A DNA stretch of 51,389 nt from Acetatifactor muris (lineage in GTDB: Bacteria > Bacillota > Clostridia > Lachnospirales > Lachnospiraceae). The translations under genes were made by a program, and so were the position numbers. Where the stretch lies: NCBI GenBank assembly GCA_023664365.1, contig JAMPFR010000018.1, positions 1 to 51,389 of the forward strand, written 5' to 3'. Shown here piece after piece: positions 26,604-35,894 of this stretch (positions are counted from its first letter, which is position 1; each line of letters starts with the position of its first letter). Under the pieces are notes generated by a model. The model was not told the origin of the DNA and searched no databases. It saw only the letters and a list, made by a program, of their open reading frames with translations.

Positions 26604-27697
26604 CTCCGAATCACCTTTTCCCCTTCCTCCAGACCGCTTCGTATCTCAATCATATCGTCTCCTGCCAGCCCGATTTCCACCCATCTGATCTGTCTCATGC
26701 CATCCTCGTCCGTCACATAGACATAATACCTGCCATCCCCACTGTTTACCGCAGTCTTTGGCACGCACAGCACCTGTTCCCGCTTTTCCAGCACAAACTC
26801 AATGGTGCCGGTGGTCCCCACCTCAATGCCGGTAGTCATGGGCCCGGCATATACGCTGAACTGCTGCACCTCACCCCATTCCTCAGGCGCATAGGGCAGC
26901 AGCTCGTACTGTCCGGCAGCGGCGCCGGTGATAACGGACATCTCCACCGTCTCCCCTTCCCGGAAGCAGTCATTGTATTCCGGCATCTCTGTCTCAAACA
27001 GGCACTGAGAATTATCCACAATAGTCATAATGACTTCTCCCTCTTTGGAGGTGGAATTTTCCAGACGATCCTGCAGCTTATAGACCATTCCCTCCATATC
27101 TGCATAGACCCTGCAATGGGCCAGCTCCTGCTTCAGCTCCTCCAGCTTGCGCCGATCCAGCTCCAGAGCGTCGCTGTCGTCCTCTCTCTGATAGCGGTAA
27201 TTTTTCTGTATATCCGCGATGGCCTGATCCCTGCCCGCCTCGTCATAATAGCCGTTGTAGGCGTAATTCACCCAGACCTGGGAAATGTCCAGGGCCTCGT
27301 TTATCTCCGTATACTCCAGGAGCAGTTCGTTCCTGGCAATGCGGTATTCCAGATCCTCGATCTGTTCCTCCAACGTCCCCGGAGACAGCTCTGCCAGCAG
27401 ATCTCCCTTCTTTACAATATCCCCTTCCGCCACATACACCTTATCCACCAGGCGTCCCGAAAGGGAAAAGCTGATTTCCTGATCCTTCTGCTGCCGATAG
27501 GTACACCGCATCTTTCCGGTGAGAATCACATCCCCGATTCCGGCATAGATAAAATCGTTGGAAAGCGTATCGTCAGAGTCCTCCACAATGACAAGGGGCT
27601 CCTCCGGAGCCTCTTCCCCGCAGCCGCACAGCGATAACCCGGCTATGCTGCAGACGCAGAATAGCCTGATTCCCGCAGACATCCTTATTTTTCCCAT
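26600..27697 (-). CDS. HlyD/MFP-family adaptor lipoprotein, small
   Basis: The start at 27697 has GGAGG 7 bases upstream and gives 365 residues with a lipobox 'LSLCGC'. The order of elements is standard for a membrane-fusion adaptor: first lipoyl half ('VYVAEGDIVKKGDLLAELS'), coiled-coil (about 115-200), second lipoyl half ('CRVYADMEGMVYKLQD') and barrel ('VGTTGTIEFVLEKREQ'). First gene of the export set, overlapping the larger adaptor by 4 bases. Confidence 0.87.
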   Translation of the reverse strand: MGKIRMSAGIRLFCVCSIAGLSLCGCGEEAPEEPLVIVEDSDDTLSNDFIYAGIGDVILTGKMRCTYRQQKDQEISFSLSGRLVDKVYVAEGDIVKKGDLLAELSPGTLEEQIEDLEYRIARNELLLEYTEINEALDISQVWVNYAYNGYYDEAGRDQAIADIQKNYRYQREDDSDALELDRRKLEELKQELAHCRVYADMEGMVYKLQDRLENSTSKEGEVIMTIVDNSQCLFETEMPEYNDCFREGETVEMSVITGAAAGQYELLPYAPEEWGEVQQFSVYAGPMTTGIEVGTTGTIEFVLEKREQVLCVPKTAVNSGDGRYYVYVTDEDGMRQIRWVEIGLAGDDMIEIRSGLEEGEKVIRR

Positions 27698-27726
27698 TCT
27701 CCCACCTCCGGCCTCCAACGCCTGCT

Positions 27727-28632
27727 CTATTTCCCGGTCATGGCACGGCGAAGCTGCAGCAGCAGCCCTTCCATCTTACCCCGGATGAATTCCCTGCTCT
27801 CATCCTTCACAAGGTAATACAGATACGTCTCCTTCACAAAGTCCTGAGGCATTCCCCGCCCCATGATTTTAAAGTTGACAAAGCCCCTGTCCGCATAGTC
27901 CCCGATCTCCTCGGCGGAAATAAAAGCTGGCCGCTTTTTGCAGTCCTCAAGGCTTTTATTCCGGCTGCGGTTGGGGCAGGGAAATTCCGTGTCGGATCCC
28001 AATTCCCCCAGCTGGGCCAGAGACTGATGGCGGTAATGCTCCGCCCGCCTGGGGCAGCCGGGAAAGCAGATTTCGTTCACCAGAATCTCCACCCTGCCCG
28101 CCTGCTTTTCCGCCGCCTCCAGCGCCTCCCTGTCATGGTTTAAGTCATAGTCCAGCACCACCAGGAAATAATCCTTTTCCAGTTCCTCCAGCAGTCCTTC
28201 CACCCCGGTAATCCGCTTGGTGGTGGAGGAAATCAGCGGATACGCCGGATAGCGCCTGCGGAGGTACTCCTCCAGGACGGGCGCGTTCACCAATGCCTGA
28301 TTTAAACCATTGTCCGCCAGCTTCATAATCAGATTGCAGTAGGGATCCTCCAGATGCTTCTCCTTTAACAGACCGTTTGTCCAGGTAAAGCGGACCGGAA
28401 TCCCCCTGCTGTTATAAATCCGCAGCACCGACTCTATCTCCTGCTTCCCGGCGCTGCCGAACACCGCTCGCCCGCCGTTCCATATGGCCCCCGGAAAGGC
28501 GCCGTAGACAGAGCCTATCCGATAGCCCTCCCGGAAGCACTCCGGGTAATCCTTCATCAGGTTCAGCAGAATCTGATTCAGCAGCCTGAAATAGCAGAAA
28601 CCGGGCAGATGCCAGTATACCTCTCTTTTCAT
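27727..28632 (-). CDS. Conserved cysteine-containing protein, paralogue of the next upstream gene
   Basis: This 301-residue protein is a clear paralogue of the 319-residue protein at 28634-29593. Shared motifs are 'LPG', 'FREG', 'WNGGR', 'DPYCN', 'ADNG', 'LEKDY ... VVLDY', 'ILVN..C...CPRR..HY' and a C-terminal 'GF.NFK..GR'. The C-x3-C-P-R pattern plus other conserved cysteines, together with the 'NFK.(E/M)GR' tail, recalls U32-peptidase-like iron-sulfur proteins, but I cannot confirm this. No signal peptide, so cytoplasmic. The start lies 1 base after the upstream stop, with GGAGG inside that gene. Confidence 0.75.
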   Translation of the reverse strand: MKREVYWHLPGFCYFRLLNQILLNLMKDYPECFREGYRIGSVYGAFPGAIWNGGRAVFGSAGKQEIESVLRIYNSRGIPVRFTWTNGLLKEKHLEDPYCNLIMKLADNGLNQALVNAPVLEEYLRRRYPAYPLISSTTKRITGVEGLLEELEKDYFLVVLDYDLNHDREALEAAEKQAGRVEILVNEICFPGCPRRAEHYRHQSLAQLGELGSDTEFPCPNRSRNKSLEDCKKRPAFISAEEIGDYADRGFVNFKIMGRGMPQDFVKETYLYYLVKDESREFIRGKMEGLLLQLRRAMTGK

Positions 28633-28633
28633 A

Positions 28634-29593
28634 CTATTCCTCCGGTATCCATTTTTTCGGCTTGTAATAATTCCATGTGATTACCTTGTTGACCGAAAGG
28701 CTGTTCAGCAGCAGAAGCCTTGCCTTGCCCTGGTGCTCCGGCTTTATCATATAGTGGCAGTAGGTTTCCACCAGATTAAAGGGATTGCCTGTCCTGCCCT
28801 CCAGCTTGAAATTCCGAAAGCCCATGGGAACATATTTCTCCCATATTTCATCCGGTGAAATATAGGTGCAGTAATCCTGAATGTCATAGATTGTATTGTA
28901 CTGTCCGTACTCGCAGTGCCAGGCATCCAGGGGAATCTGCTTATCCGCCGGCATCCTGCGGTTCTTCAGGATAATCCGCTGATTCTTCGATATATTCTCA
29001 TAGTGCTTTCCTCTTCTGGGACAGGCAGGGGAACACAGGGTATTTACCAGGATCTCACACCGCCCCCTGTCCCGGATTTTCTCAAGCTCTTCAAATCTGC
29101 CGTTGAAGTTGTAGTCTAAAACCACCATATAATAATCTTTTTCCAGCTCCTCGTTCACAAGATTTATATCCCGGATTTCCTTGCAGGTAGAGCTGTTCAG
29201 CTTATACCCGGGATAGTTTTCCCGGATGTATTTTTCCAGAACGGGGGAATAGACCATGACTTCGTTCATGCCGTTGTCCGCCGCCCGCATACAAAAATTG
29301 CAGTAAGGATCCTTCAGATCCTCCTCATTCAGAAGCATATTGGTATAAGTGTAGCGGATGGGAATGCCCTTGTCATTTACAGCCTTTATCACATTCCTTA
29401 TAAAAGCCCCGTCGCACTGGTCATAATTGGAAACTCTTCCCCCGTTCCAGAGAGAGACGGGAAACTCCCCGAAAAAGGAAGCAATCTTCACGCCCTCCCG
29501 GAAGAACTCCGGCCTGGTTTCCAGAAAATTTAAAAGCAGCATGTTCAATGGGAAATTCTGCCGCAGCCCCGGCAGATGAAAATTTACCTCCAT
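28634..29593 (-). CDS. Conserved cysteine-containing protein of unknown function
   Basis: The start at 29593 (AAGGAGG upstream) gives 319 residues. Key segments: 'SLWNGGR', 'DPYCNFCMRAADNGMNEVMV', 'ILVNTLCSPACPRRGKHY', 'HCEYGQYNTIYDIQDYC' and 'GFRNFKLEGRTGN'. It has more cysteines than its paralogue, compatible with a bound metal or iron-sulfur cluster; a U32-like fold is a guess. It follows a hairpin after the sugar-binding protein gene and may be transcribed with it by partial read-through. Possible substrates or partners cannot be read from context. Confidence 0.75.
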   Translation of the reverse strand: MEVNFHLPGLRQNFPLNMLLLNFLETRPEFFREGVKIASFFGEFPVSLWNGGRVSNYDQCDGAFIRNVIKAVNDKGIPIRYTYTNMLLNEEDLKDPYCNFCMRAADNGMNEVMVYSPVLEKYIRENYPGYKLNSSTCKEIRDINLVNEELEKDYYMVVLDYNFNGRFEELEKIRDRGRCEILVNTLCSPACPRRGKHYENISKNQRIILKNRRMPADKQIPLDAWHCEYGQYNTIYDIQDYCTYISPDEIWEKYVPMGFRNFKLEGRTGNPFNLVETYCHYMIKPEHQGKARLLLLNSLSVNKVITWNYYKPKKWIPEE

Positions 29594-29617
29594 CCTCTTC
29601 CTCCTTATATTCAGAAA

Positions 29618-29641
29618 GGGTGGTGCCCGGAAACACCACCC
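29618..29641 (-). terminator. Hairpin after the sugar-binding protein gene
   Basis: The stem GGGTGGTG/CACCACCC with an 8-base loop lies about 40 bases past the stop. The minus-strand tail is TTTC only, so it is probably a partial terminator or an RNA 3' stabiliser that lowers expression of the downstream genes relative to the abundant binding protein. Confidence 0.65.
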
Positions 29642-29679
29642 TCCCACCCATTATATTAGAAAACAGCATTCTGCAGGGT

Positions 29680-31177
29680 TTACTTGCTTGCCTCTTCTGC
29701 AGCGGTCTGCCATTTTGTGAGACAGCCTTCAACTGCTGCGGCAATATCGCCGCTGTTCAGGCTTCCGGTCCACAGCAGATCATTACCCATACTGATGTCT
29801 GCAATGAAGTCGTCGTACTTCACGGCAGCGCCCTCGCTCATCATTCTTGCCAGGGTCTCGTCAACGGTTCTCAAATCCCGTGCGCCGTCCAGATAACCGC
29901 TCAGCGCAGGATTGTAATCCTCATAGCCCGGGATTTCTTCCGTCCACAGATTGTAAGCAAACATAATGTTCCATGCTCTTGTCTCGTCATAGCATGCGGG
30001 AAGCGCCCATACATTGTCGGTATACGCGTTTACATAACCGCCGGCGTCCGGTCCGATAGGGAACATCAGGAAGCCGAAGTCATCCTCCATTGCGGCAAAT
30101 TGTCCGGTGCCGGTCATATTGTAAGCATCCTCCGGTACGAATACAATCTTTCCTTCATCCCTGAAGGCTGCGTAGAAATAATCCCACTCTGCGCCTTCGG
30201 GCTGAGGATAAGCGTAGGTGCTCAGCATCTGCTGGGCCCAGGTCAGGCCTGTAACGGTCTTGGGGTCATCCAGCTTGCACACATACTTGCCGTCCTCCAT
30301 GGCGAAGTAACGGCTGCCGTTGGCATACACTGCAGAGGTAAAGAAGTTGCCGTTGTTGCAGGCAAAGGGATAAATATCCTGCACGCCGTCATTGTCCACA
30401 TCGCCGCCTGCCATAATCTTCTTCATGACGTCCTCAAAGGTCTCCCAGGTCCAGTTATTGTCCTTCTGCATGTCATAGAGATCGTCAGCCGTCATGCCCG
30501 TGGTCTGCTCTAAGAGTCTCTTGTTGAAATACAGGCCGGAACGGGGCTCGGGATAGCCGGTCAGGAAGGCATAAATGGAATCCCCCTTGGAGAACAGATT
30601 GCACTGGCCGTTGAGCTGGAACTTTCTCTCGGAGAAATCCAGGCAGTCAAGCGTGCCCACATCATACATCAGACCCTGCTTCATAGCTGCGATCATCTCA
30701 GCTCCGCTGTGGCCTATAAAGATGTAGTTGTTGTCGTCGCCGCCGGTGGTAACGTAATTAACGAAGGACTCGGGACAATCTCCCCAGCCGCCCAGAGCCT
30801 GCTGACTCATGGTGAAATTATAGGTCTCCTGAATCCACTCGCGCCACTCTGTCCTTGCCTCGCCGTAATCGTCCTCGGAAGGGTTGTCTTCAAACCAGCT
30901 CCAGATTGTGATCTCCATGCCGCCCAGGTCATAGACATTGCCGTTCTCATCTGTCAGAACGGTATACTTGCTTACTTCTCCTTCTTCTTCCGGTGCGGAA
31001 GCATCGTCGCTGCCCGCAGGGCTCTCCTGCTGGGAATCACCGGCGGAGTCCGAAGGCGTACCGCTGCCGGATTCCTGGGAAGAATTACCCCCCCCCATTC
31101 CCGCAGCCTGCCATACTTACGGCCATGGCGGCTGCAAGAGAAGCAGCCATCAGTTTCCTAAACATTTTTCTCTTCAT
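29680..31177 (-). CDS. Sugar ABC transporter substrate-binding lipoprotein, reading frame broken at a 9-C tract
   Basis: The ATG at 31177 (AAAGGAGG upstream) opens a lipoprotein signal peptide ending 'SMAG-C-GN'. That frame runs into nine G on the coding strand and stops at TAA directly after. The remaining 470 residues continue in another frame from the tract onward. With eight G the two parts join into one 498-residue protein. The body is a family 1 extracellular binding protein ('EITIWSWFED', 'YYFNKRLLEQTTGMTADDL') with a D-x-D-x-D-G loop that may bind calcium. It lies downstream of two sugar permeases, its natural partners. Either a sequencing/assembly error or slippage. Confidence 0.85.
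31088..31096. repeat. Nine-base C homopolymer that separates signal peptide from mature binding protein
   Basis: Nine C on the plus strand lie exactly at the junction of the lipobox region and the low-complexity linker. Loss of one base restores the full frame. The linker position would tolerate gain or loss of whole codons. Confidence 0.85.
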
Positions 31178-31307
31178 TTTTTCCTCCTTTTTATCTTGGA
31201 ACATTAATTTGGAACACTACTTTATATATATCCCTTACATCCTCCCCGAGAGCACTTTTTCCGGGATGCCCTCTCTTCAGAACCGGGAAATATATCGTTT
31301 TTAAAGG

Positions 31308-32312
31308 TTACATCTTGATTCCCGAACTGCTCAGACTCTCCACAAAGCCCTTCTGGGCAAAGAGATACAGGATAATGAGCGGCAGGATAATCATCAGGGT
31401 GCCGGTGGACAGGATACAGTTTGCATAGGCCGTGGAAACCGTGCCTGTAGTCAGGCCTAACTGCCTGTTAATGTATACGCCCAGATTGTCAACTATCCTG
31501 TACAGCTCCGTGCTGAGCAGCGTTCTGTTTCCCAGGAACATATTGGAGTAAAAGCTGTCCGTCCACTGCCACACAAAGGCAAAGAGGAAACAGGAGGTCA
31601 GAATGGGCTTTGCGTCAGGAAGCATGATCCTGAAAAAGGTTTTCAGGGTGCCGCAGCCGTCCACATAAGCCGCCTCCTCCAGCTCCTTGGGAATATTCCG
31701 GAAGAACTGCCTTATCATATAGATATACAGTCCGTTTTTCAGTCCCATGCAGGTGGCGCTCAACAGGTAATAGGGAAGCACCGAACCTCTCAGATTAATG
31801 GCGCTGCCTCTGATCAGCTCCACAATCCCGAATATATCGAAAAATCGGAAGTTCAGATACAGGGAGGTGGAAATGGTCTGGGGCGGAATCAGGATGCTTA
31901 AAATAACGCAGGCAAACCAGAAGTTCCGGAAGGGAAACTTAAATCTGGCAAAGCCGTATCCCACCAAGGTACAGGCGGCAATCTGCACCACCGCTATGGT
32001 TAAAGAAATGATGAAGGTATTTGTCAGTCCCTTTCCGTACTTCATAATGCCGGCCGCCAGCTTGTAGTTATCCGTGGTGAAATGCAGGGGAAGGGATACC
32101 ACCACCGGGTCATACAGATCCGACTCCGACATGAAGCTGACGGAAATCTTATTCAGTATGGGCTGCAGAATCAGAAAGCACATGCCGAAGAGCAGCACAA
32201 ATCTGCAGATACTGACCCCGTAGCCCAGAACCGTCTTTTTCAGCAGATACCCGTTGGACTTCCGATTTCTATCCCAGAAGTTACTATATTTCTTTACCTT
32301 GACTTTACTCAT
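31308..32312 (-). CDS. Sugar ABC transporter permease, MalG/UgpE type
   Basis: This 334-residue protein has six predicted membrane segments and the EAA loop ('EEAAYVDGCGTLKTFFRIMLPDAKP') that contacts the ATPase. It overlaps the partner permease gene by 8 bases, with GGAGGG 9 bases before its ATG. With the partner permease and the downstream binding protein it forms an importer, probably for xylo-oligosaccharides. Bases 31178-31307, before the binding-protein gene, hold a possible hairpin and the ribosome binding site only. Confidence 0.93.
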   Translation of the reverse strand: MSKVKVKKYSNFWDRNRKSNGYLLKKTVLGYGVSICRFVLLFGMCFLILQPILNKISVSFMSESDLYDPVVVSLPLHFTTDNYKLAAGIMKYGKGLTNTFIISLTIAVVQIAACTLVGYGFARFKFPFRNFWFACVILSILIPPQTISTSLYLNFRFFDIFGIVELIRGSAINLRGSVLPYYLLSATCMGLKNGLYIYMIRQFFRNIPKELEEAAYVDGCGTLKTFFRIMLPDAKPILTSCFLFAFVWQWTDSFYSNMFLGNRTLLSTELYRIVDNLGVYINRQLGLTTGTVSTAYANCILSTGTLMIILPLIILYLFAQKGFVESLSSSGIKM

Positions 32313-33252
32313 AATAGTAAACCCTCCTTGAGATAATCAGCGAAGAAATTCCCACGATAGCGATTACGACCACAAAGTATATCCATGCCATTGCCGAGGC
32401 AAAGCCGTAATTTAAATTCTTCATCATGGTTTCCTGTATCTTCTCTATAACCTCGTTGTCCGAACGCATACAGAAGTCAATAACGGTATAAATCCAGTTT
32501 ACCAGGAACAGTGAGCTTACCATGGGGAAGGTAATCTTCCACAGGCTCTCCCATTTGGTACAGCCTTCAATGTCTGCAGCCTCGTACATGCTGCTGGAAA
32601 TGGTCTGGAGCCCGGAGAGGAAAATGATAATCTGTATGCCGGAGGCAATGGCCACGTCATAGATATTATCAATGATCTCAAAGACCGCCTCATAGGCCCT
32701 GACGCCCACACCCGCCGTCCTTAAGATTTCCTTCAGGGCGTCGGTGATATTGACTCCCTGGGCCGCCGTCTCCACGGAGGCCGAAATGCTGGCCATAAGA
32801 GAGTTGTCTGTCTCAAGTCCCAGCATAACGCCGGAGGAAAGAATCACCGGCAGGAAGAACACAGCCCTCACCAGCGCCCTTCCCTTAAACTTCTGGTTCA
32901 GTATCAGCGCCACAAAGAAGCTGAACACCATAATTGCCACCGAGTAGAGGAACATCCTCAATATTTCCTCATACAGAAGCCGGTTGAACTCCGGATCCAC
33001 CCGAAACGCCTGATTGTAGTTAAAAAGCCCTCTCCAGTATGTTTCAAAGGTTCCCGCACCCAGCTCCACATTACAAAAGCTCATATAGAGCGAATGGAAC
33101 AGGGGACGCACCATGAACACCAGGAAACCGATGATAAACGGCGCCACAAACAGGTAACCGGATATTGCCTTCCGTCTCTGAAGACCCGTCAACTTATTCT
33201 GCTGTTTCTTCATAGCACTCTGTCCTTCTTTCTTCTTATTTCCCCGTATCAT
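32305..33252 (-). CDS. Sugar ABC transporter permease, MalF/UgpA type
   Basis: This 315-residue permease has six membrane segments and the loop 'YEAADIEGCTKWESLWKITFPMVSS'. The ATG at 33252 overlaps the upstream stop by one base (TAATG); an alternative ATG at 33213 with AGAAGGA upstream is equally plausible and would remove a charged 13-residue extension. The first periplasmic-side loop is longer than usual and contains 'ASISASVETAAQGVNITDAL'. Confidence 0.92.
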   Translation of the reverse strand: MIRGNKKKEGQSAMKKQQNKLTGLQRRKAISGYLFVAPFIIGFLVFMVRPLFHSLYMSFCNVELGAGTFETYWRGLFNYNQAFRVDPEFNRLLYEEILRMFLYSVAIMVFSFFVALILNQKFKGRALVRAVFFLPVILSSGVMLGLETDNSLMASISASVETAAQGVNITDALKEILRTAGVGVRAYEAVFEIIDNIYDVAIASGIQIIIFLSGLQTISSSMYEAADIEGCTKWESLWKITFPMVSSLFLVNWIYTVIDFCMRSDNEVIEKIQETMMKNLNYGFASAMAWIYFVVVIAIVGISSLIISRRVYYYE

Positions 33253-35849
33253 TACCGAACCACCTTATAATCTCTCGCAGGCACCGTCACCCCCGGCGCC
33301 GCCTCCGCATCGCTGTATCCGTAATTTACATATACCTTTGTGCCGTCCCGGTAGGTGGTGCAGTACAGGCCGGATCCCAGAATCTCGTGGCCGGTCATTT
33401 CCTGGTTGTAGGTATGTCCCAGCTCTTCGTTATATCTGGTATAAATCTCCATCATCTTATCGTGCCATGCGCTGTAATCCGCGCCGAAGTATTCGGTATA
33501 AAGAGTCTTCTGCAGGGTAAAGGCGCTCTCCTGCATCAGCGTAAACTGTAATCCGGCTCCGTATTCCGCGGAACGCAGCAGCTCCTCCTCCACGTCTCCC
33601 GCAAGATTGATTGCTTCTCCGGTATAGTTCAGATACCCGTGCACCGCCAGCTGGTAGAAGGGCACATATTCATCCAGAATGGTATATTCGCTGCCCTGAA
33701 GATCCATATTGGTAATCATGTCGCTGTAAACCGCCGCGTACTCGTTGCCCATGTTAATCATAATGCTCCGGCCCCCGTCCGCCGCCTGCTTCAGCTTTTC
33801 CACCTGTAGATCCTTCACCTGCTGTCTGGAATACATTTTCTTATTATAAAAGTCGGAAGACAAATCCTGCCCCAGATCCCGGAAGGACACGCCTGCGCCG
33901 TACTCGTCCGTAACCTTCAGCAGATTATCCGCCATCTCCATAGCCAGATCCGTGTGGAGCAGCCAGTAGCTGTCAGCCCACTCTGCGGCGGAGTAGGTAA
34001 TGGGACTGTATTCAAAAAGCTCAGCCCTCTCCTTGGACAAAAACCTTGCGGCGTCCCGGTAGGAGAAAAATCCGTCAAAAATGGTACTGTCATAGGCGTA
34101 CTGGGTAACCCCGTCCAGATATACCTCCACGCCCAGGGACTCAGCCTTTTCAATCATGGTTTTCAGCCCTTTGCTGCCTCCCAGGTCGGAAACCGCCTTT
34201 GCCTTCTTCAGCAGCTTCTGGCTGACGCCGCCGTTGCACCAGCCGGAAAGCTTCACGGATATATTACTCATACCCTCTGACGTCAGCTCCTCCAGCATGG
34301 CCTCCGCTTCCTGCCAGGTAGTCAGCTCCAGCGGCCTGGATACCGGCACTCCCAATATCTGCTTCACCTTATCTACCGCACCTACCAGCTCCAGCACCAC
34401 CGGCGTATCGGTATCGTCGTTCATGGTAAAATAGCTGCCGTATTTATCCTTCAGATATCCCTGATAGGCCTTTGCCATATCCGTATAATCGGGACTGTCC
34501 ACAAAACGGTATCTCTGGGTCAGCGTCTCATCGGGCAGATCCTTCTGATAAACATAAATAGCCTCATTGGTCAGAGTGTCGTTCATGCTGTACTGTTGTC
34601 TGACGCAGACACTGTATACCGAGTTGACATAATTATAACTGTTCGTCTTGCCGCTGACATTGGCCTGCATGGAGGCATAGGGCGAACCCTCCTCCAGAAT
34701 GCAGAGGAAAGAAGCATCCCCTCCGGAAATGCCGAAGGCATTAAAGTAATTCCTGGTATTATGAACCACCGCGTCCCTGCTCAGGCACATATCCCAACCG
34801 TACATATTGGCATAATAGTTGTTCTGGACAGTCTTGCCGTTATTAAAGTTAATAATGGCGCCGCCGCCCTCGGGAACCAGTATATAGCCCTCGTCCTCTT
34901 TGCCGCCTGCTCCGAAATAGGGCAGCGGAGTGATGGTATAAATAGGATATTCCGATTTAAACTCAAGATCCGCCAAGGGAATCTCCACCACCAGATCATT
35001 GTCCTCCAGACGATACACCATATCCACATTGAACACAGGCTTATCCGAAGAGCTTTCCGCCTGGTTCAGCTCCTTATCCGCCTCGAAATCCTCATAGGTA
35101 TATCCCAGGCTCTCAAATACCTGCTCCATCCTTGTTCTTACAGCCGTGCCGGTGCCCTCCCGCAATACATAGATGGGCTCCGTCTCCAGCACAGGGTAAC
35201 TGGCAAGCAGCTCTTCTTTATTATCGTTCCTGCCCAAATCATTGACGTCATACTTTTTGTAATACCGCTTAATAAGCGTTCTGTCCTCATTGGTCATGGC
35301 GTCAAACCATTTCTCCAGATCCGCAGCCCTGCTCACCGGAGGAATCACATATTCCCGCTCCAGGTTGCCCAGGGAGTACTTGACCCGGATATAATCCTCT
35401 CCCGTCTCCAGCTCGTAAAGCCCGTTGGCGGTACTCTGGTCGTAGCTGTTGAACTTTACTTCCATACCGCCCGTCATGCAGTAAGACATAAGCAGGGTTG
35501 ATTTTAAGTTTGATTTCTCCAGGGCAAGCGCCAGCGTATCGGAATCCGCATCCTGGGGATTGGAATACCAGACCTTTCCCGTAGACTTCACCTCCAGGGT
35601 AAACTGGGTGGTTGCAGGATCCATCACCAGCTTCAGGCTGTCGTTTTCCAGAACAAGATCCTGGTCTCCCCCGTCATAGCCCCGGACATGAATACTTTCC
35701 TCTTCCTCCTCCGTATCAGTATAGTTCAGGACGACGACAACGCCCACCGCAATGACAGCGCAGAGGATTGCAGGAAAAATCAGACTTTTCAGCCGACTGA
35801 TTACCGCCTCTTTCCTCTGGGACCTTTTTACTGTTTTTTCTTTCTTCAT
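33252..35849 (-). CDS. DUF5696-like membrane-anchored extracellular protein, possible glycoside hydrolase
   Basis: This 865-residue protein has an N-terminal membrane anchor (about 24-45), followed by a large extracellular region. The beginning ('LENDSLKLVMDPATTQFTLEVKSTGKVWYSN') is a beta-sandwich of the kind that precedes glycosidase barrels, and the region 520-760 ('YLDGVTQYAYDSTIFDGFF', 'GAGVSFRDLGQDLSSDF') is consistent with a TIM barrel. I associate this architecture with DUF5696 proteins found beside sugar ABC transporters in Clostridia and Paenibacillus. No activity is known to me. It lies between a Yip1 protein and two sugar permeases, so a role in presenting or trimming substrate at the surface is likely. 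Confidence 0.78.
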   Translation of the reverse strand: MKKEKTVKRSQRKEAVISRLKSLIFPAILCAVIAVGVVVVLNYTDTEEEEESIHVRGYDGGDQDLVLENDSLKLVMDPATTQFTLEVKSTGKVWYSNPQDADSDTLALALEKSNLKSTLLMSYCMTGGMEVKFNSYDQSTANGLYELETGEDYIRVKYSLGNLEREYVIPPVSRAADLEKWFDAMTNEDRTLIKRYYKKYDVNDLGRNDNKEELLASYPVLETEPIYVLREGTGTAVRTRMEQVFESLGYTYEDFEADKELNQAESSSDKPVFNVDMVYRLEDNDLVVEIPLADLEFKSEYPIYTITPLPYFGAGGKEDEGYILVPEGGGAIINFNNGKTVQNNYYANMYGWDMCLSRDAVVHNTRNYFNAFGISGGDASFLCILEEGSPYASMQANVSGKTNSYNYVNSVYSVCVRQQYSMNDTLTNEAIYVYQKDLPDETLTQRYRFVDSPDYTDMAKAYQGYLKDKYGSYFTMNDDTDTPVVLELVGAVDKVKQILGVPVSRPLELTTWQEAEAMLEELTSEGMSNISVKLSGWCNGGVSQKLLKKAKAVSDLGGSKGLKTMIEKAESLGVEVYLDGVTQYAYDSTIFDGFFSYRDAARFLSKERAELFEYSPITYSAAEWADSYWLLHTDLAMEMADNLLKVTDEYGAGVSFRDLGQDLSSDFYNKKMYSRQQVKDLQVEKLKQAADGGRSIMINMGNEYAAVYSDMITNMDLQGSEYTILDEYVPFYQLAVHGYLNYTGEAINLAGDVEEELLRSAEYGAGLQFTLMQESAFTLQKTLYTEYFGADYSAWHDKMMEIYTRYNEELGHTYNQEMTGHEILGSGLYCTTYRDGTKVYVNYGYSDAEAAPGVTVPARDYKVVR

Positions 35850-35894
35850 GATTACTCCATCCTCCCGTTTATACCGGACGTTTTCTTCTTCACG

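Noticed and set aside
34596-35501. 301-codon plus-strand open frame opposite the DUF5696-like gene
   Set aside because: Antisense to a real gene, no ribosome binding site, no recognisable domain.
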